Shown here piece after piece: positions 1 to 4,415 of a DNA stretch of 6,158 nt. Source of the DNA: TA-21 sp036557405 (GTDB lineage: Archaea; Thermoproteota; Nitrososphaeria; Nitrososphaerales; Nitrososphaeraceae); assembly GCA_036557405.1 (NCBI GenBank), contig DATBHO010000008.1:1-6158 (forward strand). Reading direction: 5' to 3'. A program made the translations under genes and the position numbers. Each line of letters starts with the position of its first letter. The stretch's first letter is position 1. Below the pieces are notes generated by a model, which was not told the origin of the DNA, searched no databases, and worked only from the letters and a program-made list of their open reading frames with translations.

Positions 1-780
1 ATATACGTAATTTCCAGAAATCCCATACTTTTCTTAATGCCTCTAATTGGACTCATTATATCTGTCATGATAGAGGTAATTTTTGTTATAGGTCTCAAAA
101 ATAACAATAATCCAAATTATATTCCGTTTATCAATCTACCCGTAATTGGTTTATTTTTCATAGCATTTGCAATTATGTATACTCAACTGGTGATCACAAG
201 AAGTATTATACTAAAAAAAAGACTTAGGATCAAGAATCCCAGTCCTATAGAAATTTTAGTTCTCTTTATAATTTATTCAATTTATATGTCAATTGTAGTA
301 GAGATGGGAGGTTATGAAGGTGATATCCGAAAGAGTTATGTTATAGATTCTGACCGATTTTCACTGTACACAGCAAAGCTAAAAAGCTATTCTGATATTA
401 TCGCAATAATCCCTGCGGGAATTGCTATCATTCTATTTTCTGCAATATTTTCTATGTTCTTTAATTCATGGATGGTCCTGTCCATGTGTAGGTATGATAA
501 GATGAAAATAAATGACTTTTATTCCTCTTTGAAAGATTTCATTGATATCATAATTAAGAGGGAGGAAGTCAAAAGGTATAGGTTGGGATCGTTATTTTTC
601 CTAACATTAATAATTTCAGCTATCGGATTTATACTCATGAATATAACAATTCTACCAATCCCAAGCGTCTTAAATCTATACCTCATTCAATTTGTAATTG
701 TAAATATAATAGGAACGCTTTATTCTCCATTCTTTTTGATATGCCTGTTCCTTATTCTCTTACCAAGAATCCATGTATAA
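1..780 (+). CDS. Multi-pass integral membrane protein, 5'-truncated by window edge
   Basis: The frame is open from base 1. An ATG at 37 would give 247 residues, but the codons before it are also hydrophobic and continue the first membrane segment, so the true start is probably upstream of the window. Counting from the ATG at 37, membrane segments lie near residues 2-20, 34-54, 71-89, 120-148, 184-206 and 211-243, the last possibly being two helices. Between segments 3 and 4 is a polar loop of about 30 residues containing GGYEGD, and between 4 and 5 is a charged amphipathic stretch (about 151-182). No catalytic or transport motif is recognised. The six-helix layout with a charged central loop loosely recalls uncharacterised archaeal DUF4013-type membrane proteins, but this is a resemblance of shape only. 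It stops at TAA 778-780 with no evident terminator. Confidence 0.72.
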   Translation: MYVISRNPILFLMPLIGLIISVMIEVIFVIGLKNNNNPNYIPFINLPVIGLFFIAFAIMYTQLVITRSIILKKRLRIKNPSPIEILVLFIIYSIYMSIVVEMGGYEGDIRKSYVIDSDRFSLYTAKLKSYSDIIAIIPAGIAIILFSAIFSMFFNSWMVLSMCRYDKMKINDFYSSLKDFIDIIIKREEVKRYRLGSLFFLTLIISAIGFILMNITILPIPSVLNLYLIQFVIVNIIGTLYSPFFLICLFLILLPRIHV

Positions 781-974
781 TACGTGTCATTATTAATTAG
801 TTACCAGTAAAGCAAAACTTCAGTAGCAAATTTTGGTGAAAAATTCAGTGAACCGTTACCAATAAATGCGGGGAAGCGTAAGACGGTAATCGATTATCAA
901 ATTTAATGGACTTGTGTATCACTGTAATCCCAAGAAACTAGAGAGTGTTAACAGAGGGAAAGCCTTATCCTAAT
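781..974. other. Non-coding gap after the membrane protein
   Basis: I see no convincing ORF, RNA gene or strong TATA box on either strand here. There is no T-run typical of an archaeal terminator immediately after the upstream stop codon. Confidence 0.5.
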
Positions 975-1109
975 TTATGAAATGCCTAATGGCGGTCTCC
1001 TTGCTTGACTATGTTCGACTGACTTGTGGTAGCTCAACATATCAGGAGTCTCAAAAATCTTTCCACATATCTGACAGCTTAATTTCTTTGGCCTTGGAGT
1101 GTATATTGA
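975..1109 (-). pseudogene. Single C2H2 zinc-finger protein frame without a canonical start codon
   Basis: On the minus strand a 44-codon open frame ends at TAA 975-977 and encodes a textbook C2H2 finger: C-x2-C-x3-F-x5-L-x2-H-x4-H. The first Cys codon is at 1074-1076, the second at 1065-1067, the first His at 1026-1028 and the second at 1011-1013. A basic, proline-containing tail (HSQARRPPLGIS) follows. The frame opens after TAG 1110-1112 and contains no ATG, GTG or TTG before the first Cys. An ATG at 1126-1128 leads in, but one base out of phase. A TATA-like stretch (rc GAATATATTATAC, about 1135-1147) sits just upstream. It may be a gene broken by a one-base indel, a gene using the ATA at 1104-1106, or a sequencing error. 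The family is known for nucleic-acid or protein binding; its partner is unknown. The plus-strand ORF over the same bases is its shadow. Confidence 0.6.
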
Positions 1110-1134
1110 CTATTCCAGCGGTCGACATTTGTAT

Positions 1135-1147
1135 GTATAATATATTC
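1135..1147 (-). promoter_or_regulatory. Putative TATA box upstream of the broken C2H2 frame
   Basis: The reverse complement reads GAATATATTATAC. Its centre (about 1141) would place transcription start near 1115. That is inside the out-of-frame ATG leader and about 8 bases before the in-frame ATA at 1106, so the out-of-phase ATG at 1128 may not be transcribed from this box. Based only on archaeal TATA spacing. Confidence 0.35.
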
Positions 1148-1333
1148 AACATACCACTTAAGGTTTTCAGAAAACCTCAAAGTGAAAGTGAAAATAATAG
1201 AAGACATAGGTAATCATAATCGTGAACCCAAGACAAAAAGCTAATTATTAGTTAATAGAACCTGTAGTACAAAGAGTTCGAATACCGATCAACCCAAGTT
1301 ATTCAAGATCATCATTACTAAATGTAAAATTTA

Positions 1334-1564
1334 TTATTCCATTAAACCCAAAATTATATTAGTATTAATTCTGTCATTATTTTGACGATTCTCATCGTGA
1401 AGGAACGATAGAAATTCTAAATCCGACCCATCTGAAATTCCAGATTCATCCCTTCCAGTCCGCTATTTTTTGACATTAAGTTTCATTGTTCTGAGAATTA
1501 TTGGATAGATCATGTTATAATCAGACTTAACGTTTCGCACATTATTTGTAATATCGTGGTACAT
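1334..1564 (-). pseudogene. Small ORF interrupted by an in-frame TAG (33 codons, then 42 more)
   Basis: Thirteen bases after the stop of the SRPBCC-like gene, an ATG at 1562-1564 opens a 33-codon frame (starts MYHDITNNVR) that ends at TAG 1463-1465. The same frame stays open for 42 further sense codons to TAA 1334-1336. The part after the TAG includes DESGISDGSDLEFLSFLHDE, whose DESGISD is encoded by a 22-base exact repeat shared with a second minus-strand frame at 4087-4260. That makes the distal half look like genuine former coding sequence. The simplest reading is a gene decayed by one amber mutation or fused from remnants. The proximal 33 codons alone could be a real short gene in the operon. 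No family is recognised. Confidence 0.33.
1430..1451 (-). repeat. 22-base direct repeat, copy 1 (DESGISD coding)
   Basis: This is identical to 4183-4204. The plus strand begins ATCTGAAATTCC and ends GATTCATCC. Read on the minus strand both copies encode DESGISD in the frame that is open around them. The core is also an imperfect palindrome (TCTG...CAGA). Confidence 0.8.
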
Positions 1565-1577
1565 GTTGGTATGGCCA

Positions 1578-1949
1578 TTATTCTTTCTCCATCAATCCGT
1601 TAACATATCCTGTTTCAAGCATCAAAAGTGAATACAAGATATTTGCTATGTGTGTCCTGAGTATTGATTCTATTGCTATATCTCCATCTACATTTGTCTG
1701 AGTAGTGTATAAGACATTCGTATTGTTACTTCCAGATATTACCAATCTGAAAGTTTCTATGATTTCAATATGACCGTCTTGAGTATTTGTTTTAAAAGCC
1801 AGCTCTTCATTTACTTTATCAATTGATATTTTTCTTGTAACTCCAATAAAGAATTCGGGAAAAAGTTGTTCTAAACGTGTATCCTTAAGTGCTCGGTAGA
1901 TTAGGTCTGGTGGAACAAGTAAGCTTATAGTTTTTGAAATTAGACTCAT
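1578..1949 (-). CDS. SRPBCC/START-like small-ligand-binding domain protein
   Basis: The 123-residue product has the layout of a helix-grip (SRPBCC, Bet v1/polyketide cyclase-like) protein. A first strand with a double proline (residues 3-14, ISLLVPPDLIY) runs into a short helix ending in LEQLFPEFF (27-34). It is followed by alternating strands (about 36-86, with IEIIETFRLVISG at 61-73) and a long C-terminal helix (about 91-121, ESILRTHIANILYSLLMLE). The family binds hydrophobic ligands or acts as cyclase/aromatase or stress protein; the ligand cannot be read here. There is no signal peptide, so it is probably cytosolic. It is at the short end for the superfamily, usually about 130-160 residues. 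The start is set by the ATG at 1947-1949, which overlaps the stop of an upstream 56-codon ORF (ATGA), implying cotranscription. A TATA-like box at 1978-1990 offers an independent promoter. Confidence 0.7.
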   Translation of the reverse strand: MSLISKTISLLVPPDLIYRALKDTRLEQLFPEFFIGVTRKISIDKVNEELAFKTNTQDGHIEIIETFRLVISGSNNTNVLYTTQTNVDGDIAIESILRTHIANILYSLLMLETGYVNGLMEKE

Positions 1950-2116
1950 ATTTTACTAATAATGGTTATGTCTTTTTCATATATTTTATATTGTTTCACG
2001 GTCCCAAATTTGAGCAGCTCTTCAAGATCCTGACTTTTTGGGTTCCTTTTAGGATTCAAAGGTGAATCTAAATCCTCTTTTAGAGACAAATCTGTTCTGC
2101 ATCCGTTCCGGCCCAT
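1946..2116 (-). CDS. Hypothetical 56-residue protein coupled to the SRPBCC-like gene
   Basis: This ORF runs from ATG 2114-2116 to TGA 1946-1948, the TGA sharing bases with the ATG of the next gene (ATGA overlap). The product is hydrophilic and protein-like, starting MGRNGCRTDLSLKEDL, with a Pro/Asn/Lys linker (residues 19-28) and then DLEELLKFGTVKQYKIYEKD (about 30-49). The latter is compatible with a helix followed by a beta strand, and the tail is ITIISKI. No family is recognised. The same frame stays open upstream of the ATG for 15 codons (ending IDLIQLIL), directly abutting the Cys-rich frame at 2131-2253 in another phase. The two could therefore once have been a single gene separated by a frameshift near 2137-2142. 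No Shine-Dalgarno is visible. Its 3' part also contains the putative TATA box of the downstream gene, so the ORF could be accidental. Confidence 0.45.
   Translation of the reverse strand: MGRNGCRTDLSLKEDLDSPLNPKRNPKSQDLEELLKFGTVKQYKIYEKDITIISKI
1978..1990 (-). promoter_or_regulatory. Putative TATA box for the SRPBCC-like gene
   Basis: The reverse complement reads TATAAAATATATG, centred about 36 bases before the ATG at 1949. That predicts a very short 5' leader, common in archaea. It lies inside the 56-codon ORF, where it encodes YKIYE, so it may be only AT-rich coding sequence. Confidence 0.4.
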
Positions 2117-2130
2117 CAAAATTAACTGAA

Positions 2131-2253
2131 TTAAATCGATCCTCCGTAATGATCCAGGGATTCACATTGTAAACAAACTAAATCCATTCCATTATAATTC
2201 ATTCCGAGAAGGACTTTACAGTAATAGCCCCAATCATATGACCAAAACAGCAA
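2131..2253 (-). CDS. Possible Cys-rich zinc-ribbon-like micro-ORF (40 codons from TTG, 23 from ATG)
   Basis: A minus-strand frame opens after TAG 2266-2268 and ends at TAA 2131-2133. Candidate starts are TTG 2251-2253 (40 residues) and ATG 2200-2202 (23 residues). From the TTG the product contains GYYC, then GMDLVCLQCESLDHYGG. Cys 12, 27 and 30 and His 35 form C-x14-C-x2-C-x4-H, plausible for binding one zinc ion. The CLQCES codons fall inside a 19-base repeat that recurs at 3517-3535, also in a Cys-rich minus-strand frame, which argues for coding origin. The frame ends 14 bases before the start of the 56-codon ORF. It could be an intact micro-gene, or the 5' half of a gene frameshifted into that ORF. 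No named family is recognised. Confidence 0.33.
   Translation of the reverse strand: MLFWSYDWGYYCKVLLGMNYNGMDLVCLQCESLDHYGGSI
2158..2176 (-). repeat. 19-base direct repeat, copy 1 (CLQCES coding), upstream of the EEP gene
   Basis: The plus strand reads GGATTCACATTGTAAACAA, identical to 3517-3535, with weaker similarity continuing about 14 bases beyond. The two copies lie on either side of the EEP gene. On the minus strand each encodes CLQCES. Confidence 0.8.
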
Positions 2254-2318
2254 GGAAATATAGTCCTATAAAAGGTACTATAAAGACTGACTATAATTAA
2301 TCAAATATATTAGTGAAT

Positions 2319-2330
2319 TATTTATATATT
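2319..2330 (+). promoter_or_regulatory. TATA box of the EEP gene
   Basis: The sequence TATTTATATATT matches the archaeal TATA consensus and is centred about 30 bases before the ATG at 2355. This fits a leaderless or near-leaderless transcript. The surrounding 2290-2345 is strongly AT-rich and nearly symmetrical, so it may also drive the divergent minus-strand genes. Confidence 0.6.
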
Positions 2331-2354
2331 TGTCAAATGTCATAAAAGTTACTA

Positions 2355-3398
2355 ATGAGCAACGTCACAATATGTACCTTTAATGTTGAAAATCTCTTTG
2401 TTCGGTACAAAGTGTTTGGATACCTTCCTGGGGATAAATTCAAAAGAAAGATTCTCACAGAGGAAGAGCTTGAAGAACATGGAGGGTTTCTACCTGGACA
2501 ACTATTCAAAAATTCATTTAAAATTTTTGATAAGGGTGACTGGCGCAAATTGACAGCATCAGCAATTAAAGGATATGGCGATGGGGGCGGAGGGAAGAAA
2601 TTTCCTGATATAGTATGTATGCAAGAAGTAGATAGTATGGATGCTCTGAGACTATTTAACGAAGAATACCTTGAATCACAATATGATTATGCAATACTAT
2701 TAGACTCTCATGATCCGCGGCGGATAGATGTTGGAGTCCTTAGTAAATTAAAGGTAGAAAAAATCAAGACTAATATGTACGAACCATATACAGGCTCGGG
2801 CGAACAAGAATATCTCTTTAGTAGAGACTGCCTTGAACTTAATTTTGATACTCCTGACGGTAGCCAACTTACCATATTTGTAAATCATCTCAAATCTAAT
2901 TATGTAGATGAAAAGGATCCTGCAAAAAAGAAAGTAAAGGAAAAACAAAATAATGACTTAAGACTTAAACAAGCAAAAAAAGTACGTGACTTGGTTAAGG
3001 TTCGATTCCCGGGAAATTTATTCAAAGAAGAGAATTTTGTCGTACTAGGAGACTTTAATGATGGACCCAGTTCTCCAGCTTTGGTACCCATATTAAAGGA
3101 TTTAGGAATGGAGGATGCTGTCTCTAGGCTTGATTCTAATCAACGATGGACACACTGGTGGGAAAAAGAAAATTCCGTTTCTCAATTAGATTACATACTC
3201 CTGAGTCCCAAGCTATCCAAGAATACCGAAATAAAACCGTACATAGAGCGAAGAGGACTGAGTAACAAGAGAAAAACCACACATCTTGGATCTAAGAATG
3301 GTGAAAAATTACCATTTGACTTCCAGCGTTTTCCCCAGGTCACTGATAAAATAGAAGCATCCGATCACTGTCCTGTGTTTCTCAAGCTGAGTGTTTGA
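2355..3398 (+). CDS. Endonuclease/exonuclease/phosphatase (EEP) superfamily enzyme
   Basis: This 347-residue protein is a complete EEP-fold phosphoesterase, a metal-dependent fold that includes DNase I, AP endonucleases and phospholipid phosphatases. The motifs run in the expected order: TFNVENLF with Asn10; DIVCMQEV with metal-binding Glu91; a DPRRIDVGVLS strand (120-130); FVNHLKS with His178; VVLGDFNDGPSSPA with Asp233 and Asn235; QLDYILLSP with Asp279; and ASDHCPVFL with Asp337-His338. All residues equivalent to the APE1/DNase I active site appear present. Two lineage-specific inserts stand out: an early stretch with a Gly cluster (GYGDGGGGKK, 73-82) and a Lys-rich segment (about 185-210). 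There is no signal peptide or membrane segment, so it is probably cytosolic. The start is firm, because the first beta strand begins at once and a TATA box sits about 30 bases upstream. The substrate (DNA, RNA, nucleotide or lipid phosphoester) cannot be told. Confidence 0.93.
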   Translation: MSNVTICTFNVENLFVRYKVFGYLPGDKFKRKILTEEELEEHGGFLPGQLFKNSFKIFDKGDWRKLTASAIKGYGDGGGGKKFPDIVCMQEVDSMDALRLFNEEYLESQYDYAILLDSHDPRRIDVGVLSKLKVEKIKTNMYEPYTGSGEQEYLFSRDCLELNFDTPDGSQLTIFVNHLKSNYVDEKDPAKKKVKEKQNNDLRLKQAKKVRDLVKVRFPGNLFKEENFVVLGDFNDGPSSPALVPILKDLGMEDAVSRLDSNQRWTHWWEKENSVSQLDYILLSPKLSKNTEIKPYIERRGLSNKRKTTHLGSKNGEKLPFDFQRFPQVTDKIEASDHCPVFLKLSV

Positions 3399-3506
3399 AT
3401 GAATTTGTCAAAGATACAAAATATGATATTTAGTTCCTTGTAGAAGACTTACAAATATTTTGTGCGTACGACGAAGTTTAAATAAGGATTTGAGTCTATT
3501 TTAATT

Positions 3507-3600
3507 CCATTTATTTGGATTCACATTGTAAACAATAAAAATCCCTTCTGTAAAAGAAAATTTATCTTTACAACATGATAAAGTAAAATGGTGGCATGCT
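3507..3600 (-). pseudogene. Decayed Cys-rich micro-gene fragment (ends CLQCESK)
   Basis: The minus strand reads DFYCLQCESK before TAA 3507-3509. Just upstream, in a different phase, it reads CHHFTLSCCKDKFSF. In the related frame at 2131-2253 the interval from the CK codons to CLQCES is 39 bases, a multiple of three. Here the matching interval is 32 bases, so the two halves are out of phase. No usable start codon joins them. I read this as a frameshifted paralogue of the 2131-2253 ORF. The evidence is short, and the call rests on the 19-base exact repeat plus the shared Cys-Lys/Cys-x2-Cys pattern. Confidence 0.3.
3517..3535 (-). repeat. 19-base direct repeat, copy 2 (CLQCES coding), downstream of the EEP gene
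   Basis: Identical to 2158-2176; see that entry. The copies are about 1.36 kb apart, in the same orientation, with the EEP gene between them. Confidence 0.8.
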
Positions 3601-3672
3601 CATCATTCTAGTAAATTTGAAGAGTAATCTCTGCTAGTTCCTTGTCACTTAACCGTTAAATGTTATTTGTGA

Positions 3673-3909
3673 ATGGATTTTACAAGAATGACTTTTGCCA
3701 AAAGTGTCAAAAATCCTCAGTCAAATAAATTATTTGGAAGAAAGTTAATTATTGGAATATTAATAGTGTTAGTTGCCACTTTAGTCATGGGCGTTTGGTT
3801 CTTTTCTAATTCTGGTTTAGGTCTTGGAATCGGAAATACTGAAAAGTATCTACCGCCAAATTGTTACTCGATAAATGGAAACCAGATATGTCCTCCGCAT
3901 AAGCCGTAA
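3673..3909 (+). CDS. Small single-pass membrane protein, hypothetical
   Basis: The product has 78 residues: a basic N-terminal tail (residues 1-24, with FGRK at 21-24), one hydrophobic helix (about 25-44, ILIVLVATLVMGVWFF), a Gly-rich stretch (SGLGLGIGN, 47-55) and a short tail with Cys64 and Cys73 (NCYS...QICPP). By the positive-inside rule the N-terminus is cytosolic and the tail external, where the two Cys could form a disulphide. Start choice is uncertain. The ATG at 3673 gives 78 residues. The ATG at 3688 (Met6) lies about 30 bases from a weak TTAAAT box (3655-3661), better leaderless spacing, and would give 73 residues. It is followed after 19 bases by the convergent stop of the C2H2 gene. 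No family is recognised. Confidence 0.6.
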   Translation: MDFTRMTFAKSVKNPQSNKLFGRKLIIGILIVLVATLVMGVWFFSNSGLGLGIGNTEKYLPPNCYSINGNQICPPHKP

Positions 3910-3928
3910 AAGTTCACACATACAATAA

Positions 3929-4024
3929 TTAATCTGCATGTTCTCTCTGGTGGTGCTCGTGTAACTGCTGATCGGTTTTGAATGATGTACCACAGTCACA
4001 TGCGAACAACTTTTCTTCAGACAT
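3929..4024 (-). CDS. 31-residue single C2H2 zinc-finger protein
   Basis: This short minus-strand ORF runs from ATG 4022-4024 to TAA 3929-3931. It starts MSEEKLFACDCGTSFK and ends HQREHAD. It matches the classical finger at every spacing except the first: Cys9-x1-Cys11-x3-Phe15-x5-Leu21-x2-His24-x4-His29. The usual knuckle is C-x2-C; here it is C-x-C, giving a tighter turn. One finger fills the whole protein, with an acidic leader of four residues. Single C2H2 fingers usually bind DNA weakly alone, so protein binding, dimerisation or a regulatory role is likely; this is inference. A weak TATA-like box (rc TTCTTAATAG, about 4051-4060) sits about 30 bases upstream. The gene converges on the membrane-protein gene ending at 3909. 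The longer minus-strand frame over 3850-4047 is in another phase and has no features. Confidence 0.78.
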   Translation of the reverse strand: MSEEKLFACDCGTSFKTDQQLHEHHQREHAD

Positions 4025-4086
4025 TTCAAAATTACTTTATGCAACATTCCTATTAAGAATTGAACATACTCTAGTGTTACGAAGTG

Positions 4087-4260
4087 TTAATATAGAAGCG
4101 TGTCAAAGTATACAAATGTTGAAAAGAATCTAGTAAAATGCCTTGTTGCCACATTATCAATAAGATTCTCTAATTGACACCTATCTGAAATTCCAGATTC
4201 ATCCATTTTAATCCATAACCATATTGGCGTTTTTTCAGGAGTATCGCAATAATATCGTAA
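4087..4260 (-). pseudogene. Fragment of a small gene sharing DESGISD with the 1334-1564 frame
   Basis: A minus-strand frame is open from 4260 (after a TAA) to TAA 4087-4089. Its N-terminal half is strikingly protein-like: RYYCDTPEKTPIWLWIK, then MDESGISDRCQLENLIDN. An ATG at 4204-4206 would give a 39-residue product, but the coding-like sequence continues upstream without any start codon, so the 5' end appears lost. The DESGISD codons fall in the 22-base repeat shared with 1430-1451, and Leu-Glu follows three residues later in both copies, so the likeness extends beyond the exact repeat. I read both as remnants of one small-protein family, not identified. Confidence 0.33.
4183..4204 (-). repeat. 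22-base direct repeat, copy 2 (DESGISD coding)
   Basis: Identical to 1430-1451 and in the same orientation; see that entry. The copies are about 2.75 kb apart. Confidence 0.8.
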
Positions 4261-4415
4261 TTAAAAACGCTAATTAAAGGACTACGGATAGTTTGATTTG
4301 CCTTTGAAATGATAAGTAGGTTATCTCGATTAGCGGTAACGATTCGTAAACTGTGATGTTGATCAACTAAGGTTTGCGGCTATTATAATACATAAATGAA
4401 TCACCCGTATTGTGG

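Larger units (their letters stand above)
3399..3672. other. Gap downstream of the EEP gene holding a Cys-rich remnant
   Basis: No intact gene is seen. The minus strand carries a decayed Cys-rich fragment (about 3507-3600). An 11-base repeat (TAGTTCCTTGT) occurs at 3431-3441 and 3635-3645, of uncertain meaning. A TTAAAT-like stretch at about 3655-3661 may be the box for the next gene. Confidence 0.45.
4025..4415. other. Gap between the C2H2 gene and the peptidase gene
   Basis: Apart from the minus-strand fragment at 4087-4260 I see no gene. The part from 4261 to 4415 holds no convincing ORF, RNA or terminator on either strand, though the peptidase mRNA must end here. Confidence 0.5.

Noticed and set aside
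977..1213. 78-codon plus-strand open frame
   Set aside because: It overlies the minus-strand C2H2 frame, has no recognisable domain, and has no promoter of its own. It is best explained as the shadow of that frame.
1430..1451. Imperfect palindrome inside the 22-base repeat, considered as an operator or att site
   Set aside because: Two mismatches in the dyad, and both copies read in frame as the same peptide, so a coding origin is simpler.
1511..1579. ATG overlapping the SRPBCC stop (TAATG) on the minus strand, 22 codons
   Set aside because: Although the TAATG overlap looks like coupling, the peptide is short and featureless, and the ATG at 1564 in another phase gives a better frame.
2333..3091. 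Three minus-strand open frames of 63-71 codons inside the EEP gene
   Set aside because: All lie within a well-supported plus-strand gene with complete catalytic motifs, and they show Ser/Phe-rich antisense composition.
3850..4047. 65-codon minus-strand open frame
   Set aside because: It is out of phase with the C2H2 ORF it covers and also runs under the end of the plus-strand membrane-protein gene. Its composition is not protein-like.
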